Shown: piece after piece, positions 15,364 through 22,729 of the stretch
Layout: every line of letters begins with the position of its first letter
Position numbering within the stretch: the stretch's first letter is position 1
Assembly (NCBI GenBank): GCA_959599635.1
Contig: CAUGJN010000021.1
Coordinates: 1-23,191 of the forward strand
Source of the DNA: an uncultured Collinsella sp.
GTDB taxonomy: Bacteria > Actinomycetota > Coriobacteriia > Coriobacteriales > Coriobacteriaceae
Direction: 5' to 3'
Length of the DNA stretch: 23,191 bases
Notes under the pieces: generated by a model
The model's input: the letters and a program-made list of their open reading frames with translations, nothing else
What the model was told of the DNA's origin: nothing
Database searches by the model: none
Program-made: the position numbers and the translations under genes

Positions 15364-16680
15364 TTACTCGGAAGCAGCCTTCTCGGTCTTCCAGCCATCG
15401 ACGAAGGCGTTCTTGACGCCGTCCCACTTGGTGTTGTCGGCAGCATAAGCGATGAGAGCCTGCTTGAGGTTCTTCTTCCACTCCTCGGAGGGGATGTAAA
15501 CGAAGTCCCAAGCGACGGTCTTCTTGCCGTCCTTGGCCATAGCAACGGCCTGCTGAGAGAAGACGTTGGTGGTCTCCTTAGCGCTCTTGAACGGGGCGGT
15601 CAGACCCATCTTGTCAGCGATGATGCTGGTGGCGGTGTCAGAAGTGACGCACCAATACATGAAGTCCTCGGTGGCCTTCTGGGCATCCTCGGAAGCCTGG
15701 GAGCTGACGCACCAGTAGTTCTCGCCGCCGGAGCACAGGCCCTGGTTCTCCTCGCCGTCGACGCCGATGTAGATCGGCAGCATGCCGAGCTGGTCGTCGG
15801 TCATACCGGCCTTGGTGAGGTCGGCGTAGGCCCAAGAGCCGTTCTGATAGAAGACGGCCTTGCCGGTTGCGAACTCGTTGGTGGCGTCGTCACCGGTCTT
15901 GGAGGCGAGCTGCGAAGGATCGCAGGTGGAGTCGGTGATGTACAGGTCGAAGATCTGCTTAAAGTTGTCGAGATACTCGCCCTTGATCTCGTCGTCCTCC
16001 TGATTGTGCTCCTTCTCGAACTCGTAGTAGAGCGGGAGGTTGGCGAGGTGCGTGGTGTAGCGCCAGCTGGAGGAGTCATCCATACCGGCGGAAGTGAAGG
16101 CACCGTCAACGCCGAGCTCGTCCTTGCGGGCCTGGATGTCATCGGCGCAAGCCTTCAGCTTGTCGAAGGAGTTGATGTCCTCGGCCTTGTAGCCGGCCTT
16201 CTCGAGGAGCTCCTTGTTGTAGATGATGCCGTAGCTCTCCTGAACCCAGTCGATACCCAGATCCTTGCCGTCGGACTGCAGCGCCAGGGAGTCGTCGATG
16301 AGCTCGCCGCGGAGCTTGGTGTCGGAAAGATCGGCGCAGTAGTCCTTCCAGTTCTTAAGGCCGGTGGGGCCGTTGACCTGGAACAGCGTCGGAGCGGAGC
16401 TCTTGGACATCTCGGACTTGAGCTTCTCCTCGTAGGTGTTGGAGGCGGCGGTCACGATCTTGACCTCGACGCCCTTCTCCTTCTTGTACGCCTTGGCGAT
16501 CTCCTTCCACTCCTTGTCGACCTCGGGCTTGAACTGGAGGAAGTAGACCTCGGCAGCGTCACCAGAAGCAGAGGAGCCAGAGCCGGCAGAGCCGCCGCAG
16601 CCCACGAGGCCCAGACCAAAGACTGCGGCCGCGGAGCCGGCGAAGCCCAGGAACTGCCTTCTGCTCATTTCGTTCTTCAT
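15364..16680 (-). CDS. Extracellular sugar-binding lipoprotein (CUT1 family)
   Basis: 438 aa. The N-terminus MKNEMSRRQFLGFAG has a Tat-like twin arginine. It is followed by a hydrophobic stretch and the lipobox LVGC, with Cys28 as the lipid-anchored residue, then a Gly/Ser linker. The mature part is a family-1 solute-binding protein: FLQFKPEVDKEWKEIAKAY near its start, PTLFQVNGPTGLKNWKDY, ESYGIIYNKELLEKAGY and TGKAVFYQNGSWAYADLT. It captures sugar outside the membrane for the two permeases encoded next. I chose the start at 16680, which gives a proper signal peptide and has GGGTGG upstream. The frame is open 29 codons further, but that part is not signal-like. First gene of the four-gene operon. 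Substrate unknown; oligosaccharide (maltodextrin, raffinose type or similar) is a guess from family and context. Confidence 0.93.
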   Translation of the reverse strand: MKNEMSRRQFLGFAGSAAAVFGLGLVGCGGSAGSGSSASGDAAEVYFLQFKPEVDKEWKEIAKAYKKEKGVEVKIVTAASNTYEEKLKSEMSKSSAPTLFQVNGPTGLKNWKDYCADLSDTKLRGELIDDSLALQSDGKDLGIDWVQESYGIIYNKELLEKAGYKAEDINSFDKLKACADDIQARKDELGVDGAFTSAGMDDSSSWRYTTHLANLPLYYEFEKEHNQEDDEIKGEYLDNFKQIFDLYITDSTCDPSQLASKTGDDATNEFATGKAVFYQNGSWAYADLTKAGMTDDQLGMLPIYIGVDGEENQGLCSGGENYWCVSSQASEDAQKATEDFMYWCVTSDTATSIIADKMGLTAPFKSAKETTNVFSQQAVAMAKDGKKTVAWDFVYIPSEEWKKNLKQALIAYAADNTKWDGVKNAFVDGWKTEKAASE

Positions 16681-16785
16681 TGCAATCCACCCTTTCACAC
16701 CGTGGCGGCACCCTTTGCCGCCTTCGGAGATTGACTCGGGGACTTTGCCCCTTTTGCTGATTTGCACAATACGCTATTTGGGTAG

Positions 16786-16797
16786 TTGTTTGAACAA
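16786..16797. promoter_or_regulatory. Candidate operator 1 of the ABC operon
   Basis: TTGTTTGAACAA is a near-perfect palindrome, one base from the TTGTTTAAACAA motif seen upstream of malQ and the PTS gene. On the minus strand it overlaps a possible -35 (TTCAAA) that is 17 bp from TATTGT, so binding would repress the binding-protein operon. Confidence 0.5.
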
Positions 16798-16860
16798 GTA
16801 TTACTAGAGCGGTAGAAAAACTTCGGTGAACGGTAATTTCGACTTGATACTTGACAAGTT

Positions 16861-16872
16861 TTGTATAAACAA
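16861..16872. promoter_or_regulatory. Candidate operator 2 of the ABC operon
   Basis: TTGTATAAACAA is very close to TTGTATATACAA, the form I recall for the Bacillus subtilis TreR operator. It fits the GTNTANAC core of the HutC/TreR branch of GntR regulators. It is 75 bp from operator 1 and lies between the gntR terminator and the binding-protein gene. Next to it is an 11-bp palindrome, ACTTGACAAGT (16849-16859). Confidence 0.5.
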
Positions 16873-16893
16873 TTATTTGTTATCGAATGCAGA

Positions 16894-16942
16894 GAAAACG
16901 CCCGATCAAGCCGATGCATCGTCGGTTTGACCGGGCGTTTTC
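16894..16942. terminator. Strong bidirectional terminator after gntR
   Basis: An outer perfect 11-bp stem (16894-16904 / 16932-16942) and an inner 9-bp stem with one wobble (16906-16914 / 16922-16930), separated by a single mismatch. The outer arms are AAAACGCCCG-like, so a T-run is present on both strands. It separates the gntR gene (minus) from the promoter of the ABC operon. Confidence 0.9.
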
Positions 16943-16983
16943 GCTTTGAGGGCATGAGTCTCGTCAGGCTGCGAGCTAGCCGG

Positions 16984-17703
16984 CTATCGCTTGGAATTGA
17001 CGCGGTAATGGAAGATCTCGGGGTGTGTGCGGGCATGCGTGACCTCGAACAAGATGCCGTCCGAGGTGTACGACTGGCTCTCCATAACGGCGACGCAGTT
17101 GTACTTGCCGAGGTCCAGATAGCTGCAGTCTTCATCGTTGGCGAGCTCGACACTCACCGTACGACGGCTCGCCATCACTTTGACGCCGCGCTTGTGCTCC
17201 AGATAGCCGTAGATAGAATCCGCCGCGATCTCGGGGGTCAGGCCCTTGGCGATCGACGCCAAAAAGTAGCCATGGTCCACTTGGCGCGCGCTGCCGTTGA
17301 GGCTTCGGACACGCACTACGCGAATCAGCTCCTCGCCCACCTTAAAGCCCAGGCGACGTGAGAGTTGCTCAGTGCAAATCAAATGTTCAAAAGACTTGAC
17401 CTCGGTCGATGCGACGGCATTGTTGCGTTTTGCGAACTCGCCAAACGACTCAACCTCTTCGAGTGCGCCCAGCATGTCGGTTTCGCCCTTAAGCCAAATA
17501 ACGCGCACGCCCTTACCGTGTATAGGCTGCACAAACATCTGGTCGGCCAGCATGCTCAAGGCGCGTCGAACGGTATTGCGCGTGCAGCCAAACTCCGCGG
17601 TCAGCTCGGCTTCGGTTGGCAGCATCTCCTGAAACGCATAGGTCCCGTTGATGATGCGCGAACGGATCTCGCGGTAGATTCCTTCGTAAATCGCTTTTGG
17701 CAT
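16984..17703 (-). CDS. GntR-family (HutC/TreR-like, UTRA) regulator
   Basis: 239 aa. The winged helix-turn-helix is at residues 1-70: MPKAIYEGIYREIRSRI, LPTEAELTAEFGCTRNTVRR, then a wing ending in IHGKGVRV. Residues about 90-235 form a UTRA effector domain with DHGYFLASIAKGLTPEIA and SIYGYLEHKRGVKV, similar to TreR-type repressors that sense trehalose-6-phosphate or related phospho-sugars. It is divergent from the PTS-HAD fusion gene. The shared 226-bp region has a GTTTAAAC palindrome at each end, one at each promoter, so it probably represses both itself and the PTS gene. An AGGTG ribosome binding site precedes ATG 17703. The precise effector is inferred, not shown; an alpha-glucoside phosphate made by the adjacent PTS is the natural candidate. 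Confidence 0.92.
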   Translation of the reverse strand: MPKAIYEGIYREIRSRIINGTYAFQEMLPTEAELTAEFGCTRNTVRRALSMLADQMFVQPIHGKGVRVIWLKGETDMLGALEEVESFGEFAKRNNAVASTEVKSFEHLICTEQLSRRLGFKVGEELIRVVRVRSLNGSARQVDHGYFLASIAKGLTPEIAADSIYGYLEHKRGVKVMASRRTVSVELANDEDCSYLDLGKYNCVAVMESQSYTSDGILFEVTHARTHPEIFHYRVNSKR

Positions 17704-17735
17704 GATTTCACCTCAATGAATATGTATGGCTAGGC

Positions 17736-17766
17736 ACGATAGCATTTCTTTGGGTTGTTTAAACCG
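17736..17766 (-). promoter_or_regulatory. gntR promoter with overlapping operator
   Basis: A minus-strand TATCGT (17736-17741) is a possible -10. The palindrome TTGTTTAAACCG (17755-17766, core GTTTAAAC 17757-17764) covers the expected -35, which fits autorepression. Confidence 0.5.
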
Positions 17767-17863
17767 TCTATCGGCAAAGCACCGATTATTAACTGTCAAC
17801 GGCGCCCGTGATGCTCCAATCGATTCGAATCAAAACCAACAATGCGGCGAACGCTCACTCCCC

Positions 17864-17888
17864 TACAATTAACTCATTGTTTAAACGT
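17864..17888 (+). promoter_or_regulatory. PTS-HAD promoter with operator at the transcription start
   Basis: TACAAT (17864-17869) is a good -10 box with no clear -35. The palindrome TTGTTTAAACGT (17877-17888, core GTTTAAAC 17879-17886) begins about 7 bases after it, exactly where transcription should start. A repressor bound here would block initiation. Confidence 0.6.
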
Positions 17889-17929
17889 TCCACCGCAGAC
17901 ACGGCGGGCTTATGGTCGAGAGGCAGAAT

Positions 17930-20380
17930 ATGCTGCAAAAAATCCAACGCTTTGGCGGGGCAATGTTCGCGCCCGCCATGCTGTTTTCTATATCAGGCCT
18001 CATGGTCGGCATCTCCGCCCTCGCCACGACCGTAGACATCGTCGGCGACCTCGCCGTATACGGAACCCCTTGGTACGTTTTCTGGACCATCATCCAGCGC
18101 GGCTCGTGGACGGTCTTTAAACGTCTCCCGCTCCTTTTTGCCGTAGCGCTGCCTATCGGTCTTGCCCAAAAGCAACCGGCACGCTGCTGCCTCGAGGCAC
18201 TCGTGGCCTATTTTGCCTATTGCTTCTTTTTGAGCGAGATCATTAAGCTGAGCGGAGACAACCTTGGGCTTAAGTACCCATCATCTTTGACCCCCGCCAG
18301 CGGTATCACCGTCATCGACGGCATCAAGACGCTCGACACCGGCATTATCGGCCCGCTGGCGGTATCGGCAACCGTCGTCGCCATCCATGACCGCTTCTAC
18401 GATGCCAAGGTTCCCGATTGGCTCGGCACCTTCTCGGGTTCCTCGCTGGTCTACCTCATCAGCTTTTTTGCCGTGTTTGCCCTTGCCGCCATCTCGGCCG
18501 CCATCGTGCCCTTCGCATACGCCGCGACCGAAACGCTGCGCCACGCACTTGCGGGCGTCGGCCCCTTCGGCGTGGGCATCTTTGTGTTTTTGGAGCGAGC
18601 ACTCGAGCCCATGGGGCTGCACCACCTGCTCTATATGCCCATCTATTACGACAATCTGGTCATTCACGACGGTATTTACGCCACGTGGACCAACCTACTC
18701 CCCATTCTCTCCCATAGCACGCGCCCTTTAAATGAACTTGCGCCCTGGGCAGGTTTTACCGCCACCGGCTGGGGCAAGCTCTTTGGCCTTCCCGCCATCG
18801 CGGCAGCATTCTATTTCACCGCCAAACCCGAACGCCGCGCCGGCCTTAAGGTCATCCTTTTGCCCGCCATCGTCGCCTCGGTGGTCTGCGGTGTCACCGA
18901 GCCGCTCGAGTTTCTCTTTATGTTCACCTATCCTGGACTCTTTTTGCTCTACGCCGTCCTATCCTCCTGCCTTGCCATGACCATGAACTTCTTCGGTATC
19001 GTCGGCATCTTCTCGGGCGGTCTCATGGAAATGACGGCCTTCAACTTCATCCCACTCATGCGAATGCATGCCGGCTCCTACCTTTTGGCGCTCGGTATCG
19101 GTCTTGCCTTTAGCCTCATCTTTTTTGTTAGTTTTCGAGCACTCATCTTGGTCTATGACCTTAAGACGCCGGGCCGCGAGGATCATGTCTCCAATCGCGC
19201 GGCAATCGATCGTTTAACGGGAAGCGGCTTTGCCAAAGAGCAATCTCCCAATGGCGAGGTCAGTATTCAATCCGATCAAGATCACGTCCTCGCTGAGCGG
19301 GTAATTCAGCTTTTAGGTGGCGTTGGCAATATCGTGGGCGCAACCAACTGCGCCACGCGCCTGCGCGTCGAGGTCGCAGACCCTTCCATCGTTGCAGATA
19401 ACGCGTCGTTTGTCGCGGTGGGCGCCAAGGGCCTCATCATTACGGGCAAGACCGCCCAGGTGATTATCGGCATCTCCGTTCCCCGCGTTAAAGAGCATTT
19501 TGACCAGATCATGGGCCTCGAGCCGGGATTTGTGCCCACCACCTCGGCCTCCCCTGCCGCCAGCGCAGCCCATAAGCGCGGCGATATCTGCTTCTTCGAT
19601 ATCGACGGAACACTCGCCTGGCAAGACCCTCGAGTGGCACAAGAGCTTCCCGAGAGCGAGCGAGACCTCTCCCCCTATCCCAATGAAGCGGTCTCGCAAG
19701 CCATCCGTAATTTTGTCGCCAAGGGCAATATGGCGTTTATCTGCACAGGGCGCACGCTGAGCTGCATCCATCCAAAGCTGCTCGATCTGCCCTGGACCGG
19801 CATCGTCTGCCTCGCGGGTGGCTATGTCGAACTTGAGGGACACGTGATCCGCGATTTGGCGATGACGCCCGGTATGCTGCAGCGCCTTGCTCCCATTCTT
19901 GAGCAATCGGACGAAGTGATTCGTTTTGAGGGACTCAATGGCGTCGTTCGCATGGGTGCCGATGTGCCCGACGCCCCCGGATACGCCCGCACCGTGGGCG
20001 ATGCAATTACGCAGCTGCAACATTACAGCGCCTACAAGATCTTAATGTCCACGTCGCTTGCCAACCGCATCGCTCAGGATCAAGCGTTTGAGCCGCTGCT
20101 CTGCTTTAACGAGCTCGAGCTCGAAGTGACCGAGATTTCGCCTCGCGAATGTACCAAGCGCGAGGGTATCCAGTCCGTACTCGACGCTCTCGACCCCAAC
20201 CATGGAACGGTATATGGCATCGGTGATGCCAGCAATGACATCTCGCTGATGAACGCCGTCGACGTCGGCATCGCCATGGGCAATGCACCGGACTATCTCA
20301 AAAAGCGCGCGGACTACATCACCGACTCGGTCGACAAAGATGGCGTCGTCAAGGCGCTCGAGCACTTTGGACTGGTCTAA
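17930..20380 (+). CDS. PTS EIIC-EIIB (alpha-glucoside type) fused to a HAD phosphatase
   Basis: 816 aa, three parts. Residues about 1-410: EIIC membrane channel, starting with LQKIQRFGGAMFAPAMLF as in GlvC/MalX-like alpha-glucoside permeases, with the conserved GVTEPLEFLF (about 321-330). Residues about 452-530: EIIB with phosphorylated Cys474 in NCATRLR. After an Ala/Ser/Pro linker (about 536-548), residues about 552-816 are a Cof/HAD-IIB phosphatase: DIDGT (Asp557, Asp559), ICTGRT (Thr606), a Lys at about 743 in CTKREG, and GIGDASNDISLMNAVDVGIA (Asp766, Asp770). All four HAD motifs are intact, so the domain is probably active. There is no EIIA, so a glucose-type EIIA must act in trans. I chose ATG 17930, with GAGAGG 6 bases before it, over ATG 17912. 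The usual partner, a 6-phospho-alpha-glucosidase, is not seen nearby. Divergent from gntR. The sugar specificity is inferred from the GlvC-like N-terminus. Confidence 0.93.
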   Translation: MLQKIQRFGGAMFAPAMLFSISGLMVGISALATTVDIVGDLAVYGTPWYVFWTIIQRGSWTVFKRLPLLFAVALPIGLAQKQPARCCLEALVAYFAYCFFLSEIIKLSGDNLGLKYPSSLTPASGITVIDGIKTLDTGIIGPLAVSATVVAIHDRFYDAKVPDWLGTFSGSSLVYLISFFAVFALAAISAAIVPFAYAATETLRHALAGVGPFGVGIFVFLERALEPMGLHHLLYMPIYYDNLVIHDGIYATWTNLLPILSHSTRPLNELAPWAGFTATGWGKLFGLPAIAAAFYFTAKPERRAGLKVILLPAIVASVVCGVTEPLEFLFMFTYPGLFLLYAVLSSCLAMTMNFFGIVGIFSGGLMEMTAFNFIPLMRMHAGSYLLALGIGLAFSLIFFVSFRALILVYDLKTPGREDHVSNRAAIDRLTGSGFAKEQSPNGEVSIQSDQDHVLAERVIQLLGGVGNIVGATNCATRLRVEVADPSIVADNASFVAVGAKGLIITGKTAQVIIGISVPRVKEHFDQIMGLEPGFVPTTSASPAASAAHKRGDICFFDIDGTLAWQDPRVAQELPESERDLSPYPNEAVSQAIRNFVAKGNMAFICTGRTLSCIHPKLLDLPWTGIVCLAGGYVELEGHVIRDLAMTPGMLQRLAPILEQSDEVIRFEGLNGVVRMGADVPDAPGYARTVGDAITQLQHYSAYKILMSTSLANRIAQDQAFEPLLCFNELELEVTEISPRECTKREGIQSVLDALDPNHGTVYGIGDASNDISLMNAVDVGIAMGNAPDYLKKRADYITDSVDKDGVVKALEHFGLV

Positions 20381-20494
20381 CTACGAAACTCGTCCGACAT
20401 GCGCCGTTGCCTTAAATCCCCAAACCTGCCACGCAGGCAGGCACAATGTGGCAATATGTTGCCTGCACACTACATCGATGCAACCTAAGAAAGA

Positions 20495-21520
20495 ATGCGA
20501 GAACCCGTGTCCAGTCCGTTTACCTGCTTTTTAGCCCAGCACTTTGACCAGATTAATGACTATCTGGCCACGTTCTTTGACGGACAGGCGACCTCTGCCG
20601 ATATCGAACGCTACCTGTACGCGCCGCTCTCGGCTTTTACGGCCAACGCCGGCAAGCGCCACCGCCCGCTTATCTGCATGCTCGCCGCAACCGCAGTGGG
20701 CGGTAGCTTTGAGAGCGCCCGCAGCGCCGCGGCGGCTATCGAGCATTTCCAGTCGGGTGCGCTCATCCACGACGACATCGCCGACAACGGACAGCTTCGT
20801 CGAGGCAAGCCCTGCATGCACCTTACCGAGGGCACGGGGCTCGCCATCAATTGTGGCGACCTGGCGCTCACCATGGTCACCAAGACGGTTCTCGACGATC
20901 CCACGCTCGAGTCCGACGTGAAGCTGCGTGTGCTCCACGAGCTTACCGAGATGATCGTCCGCACCATCGAGGGTCAAGCGCTTGACCTGGGTTGGGTCCG
21001 TGACGAGCGCTTTGATATCTCGGTTGATGACTACCTGGACATGGCGACGCACAAGACCGCGTATTACAGCGGAGCCACGCCGCTTGCCGCCGGAGCCATT
21101 ATCGGCGGCGGCAGCGAAGAGCAGGTCGAGGCGCTACGCGCCTTTGGCCTGCACACCGGCCTTGCCTTTCAGATTCAGGACGATCTGCTCAACTTGGTCG
21201 GCACCAAAGAGGCCGCCAACAAGGACTTCCGCACCGACATCACCGAGGGCAAACGCACGCTCGTTGCCGTGCACGCCCTGTCTGATGAGCGCCATCACGA
21301 CGAGGTCGAGGCAATCCTTTCCTCGGGCACCGAGGACCCCGCGCAGCTCGCGCGCGCCGTGGAGATCTTCCAGCAGACCGGCTCCATCGAATATGCTCAC
21401 GCCTACGCGCTGGACCTGACCGCAAAAGCCAAGGCTGCCATCGAGAACGTTGAGCTTGACCCGCACGCACGCGAACTGTTCCTCTCCATGGCAGATTTCT
21501 TTGTGGAGCGCCTCAACTAG
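20495..21520 (+). CDS. Polyprenyl diphosphate synthase (trans-isoprenyl transferase)
   Basis: 341 aa all-alpha prenyltransferase that condenses isopentenyl diphosphate onto an allylic diphosphate. GKRHRPLI (53-60) binds diphosphate. The first Asp-rich motif is DDIAD at 93-97, followed by the conserved LRRGKP. The second is QDDLLN at 228-233, where the last Asp of the usual DDxxD is Asn, a form also seen in some geranylgeranyl diphosphate synthases. TDITEGKRTL follows. Small residues (Gly, Ala) occupy positions -5 and -4 before the first motif, which is compatible with a longer product such as a menaquinone side chain; this is weak inference. ATG 20495 has only a poor purine-rich ribosome binding site, and GTG 20507 is an alternative start. 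No terminator is clear between the PTS gene and this one; the 114-bp gap has only a 7-bp inverted repeat (GCAGGCA 20433-20439 / TGCCTGC 20460-20466). Confidence 0.93.
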   Translation: MREPVSSPFTCFLAQHFDQINDYLATFFDGQATSADIERYLYAPLSAFTANAGKRHRPLICMLAATAVGGSFESARSAAAAIEHFQSGALIHDDIADNGQLRRGKPCMHLTEGTGLAINCGDLALTMVTKTVLDDPTLESDVKLRVLHELTEMIVRTIEGQALDLGWVRDERFDISVDDYLDMATHKTAYYSGATPLAAGAIIGGGSEEQVEALRAFGLHTGLAFQIQDDLLNLVGTKEAANKDFRTDITEGKRTLVAVHALSDERHHDEVEAILSSGTEDPAQLARAVEIFQQTGSIEYAHAYALDLTAKAKAAIENVELDPHARELFLSMADFFVERLN

Positions 21521-21628
21521 CGGGGGTCACAAAACCTGTGGGCAGCGCGTTTGGGTACAAGTTGCTACACTGTTGAGTGCATGTTTATGCATTGTCTCGC
21601 GTTGTCTATCCGACACGCGCTCAAAATA

Positions 21629-21641
21629 GTACGAATCGTAC
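21629..21641. promoter_or_regulatory. Short palindrome before the peptidoglycan-binding gene
   Basis: GTACGA A TCGTAC is a perfect 6+6 palindrome around one base, 18 bases upstream of the ATG at 21660. TACACT at 21566-21571 is a possible -10 box for the gene. The palindrome could be an operator in the leader, but nothing links it to a regulator. Confidence 0.3.
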
Positions 21642-21659
21642 GCCGAAAGGGGTTCGTTC

Positions 21660-22565
21660 ATGGAACCTATTACTACGGGCATGCAGGGAGCAGCCGTCGA
21701 GGATGTTCAGTCCCGCCTTCTGCAGCTCGGTTACACCATCGATGCCGACGAGGTCGCCGACAAGCGCTTTGGCACCACCACCGAGCAGGCCGTTGGCACG
21801 TTTAGGCTCGATAGCGGCCTTGCGGCCGGTTATGCCGTCGATATCCCCTGTTGGAGCGCCCTGGTCGACGCCTCGTATAAGCTGGGCGACCGCACTCTGT
21901 ATCTGCGCATGCCCAATTTCCATGGCGCCGATGTGCAGGCCCTGCAGCGCGCTCTCAACGTTTTGGGCTTTGCCTGTGGCGAAGACGACGGCTACTTTGG
22001 TCCGCATACCGAGGCCGCCCTGCAGCAGTTCCAGGAAAATGTCGGCCTGTTTGCCGACGGCATGGCCTTCCAGGACACCTACGCCTACATCAACCGCCTG
22101 CACCATGTGTGGGAGGGCAAGCCCTCGGTCACCGAAGCCGAGTCTCGCATCGGTTTTGCGCGCGCCGCCAACGTGCTCGAGCGTTTCCAGATTGCCGTCA
22201 TCGGCGAGGACCCTATCGCGCGCAGCGTAGCATCGCGCATGTGGAACATCGCCACGGCGACGACCGACAGCAGCGGCATGATGCTTTGCGATTCCGAGGT
22301 TCCGACCGATGTCGACCTGGTGCTCGAGATCGCAAGCGACGAGTTGCCTGCAGACGCCGCCCCGCGCGCCACGATCGCCCTCGCCGAGTGCCACAACCTG
22401 GCCCAGCGCATCCGTACCGCCAATGTCGCCGCACAGCAAAAGCCGGCACGAATTCGCATCGAGCTCACGGGAATGACGCGCTACAACGGCACCTTCACGG
22501 CCAGCGACGCGCAGACCCTCGCCGTACGTCTGCTCGATGGCGTTTGCGATGCCCTCGCAGATTAG
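21660..22565 (+). CDS. Signal-less protein with two peptidoglycan-binding domains (CwlM-like?)
   Basis: 301 aa. Residues 1-72 and about 80-148 are two PG_binding_1-type three-helix domains, with VEDVQSRLLQLGYTID then FGTTTEQAVGTFRLDSGL, and DVQALQRALNVLGFACGE then YFGPHTEAALQQFQENVGL. Residues about 160-301 are a third domain I do not recognise with certainty. Its pattern (VDLVLEIASDE, ARIRIELTGMTRYNGTFTAS) might be a degenerate amidase_3 fold without visible zinc ligands. There is no signal peptide or membrane segment, so the protein should stay in the cytoplasm, odd for a peptidoglycan-binding protein. Mycobacterial CwlM, a cytoplasmic pseudo-amidase that stimulates MurA, has the same outline; the comparison is inference. 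The ATG has AAAGGGG before it. The gene is followed by tRNA-Gln. Confidence 0.85.
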   Translation: MEPITTGMQGAAVEDVQSRLLQLGYTIDADEVADKRFGTTTEQAVGTFRLDSGLAAGYAVDIPCWSALVDASYKLGDRTLYLRMPNFHGADVQALQRALNVLGFACGEDDGYFGPHTEAALQQFQENVGLFADGMAFQDTYAYINRLHHVWEGKPSVTEAESRIGFARAANVLERFQIAVIGEDPIARSVASRMWNIATATTDSSGMMLCDSEVPTDVDLVLEIASDELPADAAPRATIALAECHNLAQRIRTANVAAQQKPARIRIELTGMTRYNGTFTASDAQTLAVRLLDGVCDALAD

Positions 22566-22603
22566 GTAAACTAGACGAGTTGCTTTTGGGCAACGCCAAA
22601 CAT

Positions 22604-22678
22604 TGGGACGTAGTTCAACGGTAGAACTCCGGTTTTTGGTGCCGGCTGTTGGGGGTTCGAATCCCTCCGTCCCAGCCA
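22604..22678 (+). tRNA. tRNA-Gln (anticodon UUG)
   Basis: Acceptor arms TGGGACG (22604-22610) and CGTCCCA (22668-22674), discriminator G and an encoded CCA (22676-22678). The anticodon stem CCGGT/GCCGG closes the loop TTTTGGT, giving anticodon TTG. The T-arm is GGGGG TTCGAAT CCCTC with one G-T pair. A possible promoter (TTGCGA 22542-22547, TAAACT 22567-22572, spacing 19) lies at the end of the preceding gene. Confidence 0.96.
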
Positions 22679-22687
22679 TTAAAACTG

Positions 22688-22725
22688 AGCGCCCTAAGCC
22701 CATAACGGCCCAGGGCGCTTTCTTG
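22688..22725 (+). terminator. Terminator of tRNA-Gln
   Basis: An 8-bp stem AGCGCCCT/AGGGCGCT (22688-22695 / 22712-22719) with a 16-nt loop followed by TTTCTTG. Confidence 0.75.
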
Positions 22726-22729
22726 TGGG

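Noticed and set aside
15349..16734. Long plus-strand open frame opposite the binding-protein gene
   Set aside because: Leu/Val/Gly-rich mirror frame; the opposite strand has a lipobox and the full solute-binding protein pattern.
17930..20380. Fusion caused by a sequencing error joining two genes
   Set aside because: The EIIB end and the HAD start are joined by a typical Ala/Ser/Pro linker. Neither domain is truncated, and no internal ribosome binding site with a start codon is obvious at the junction. Reads would settle it.
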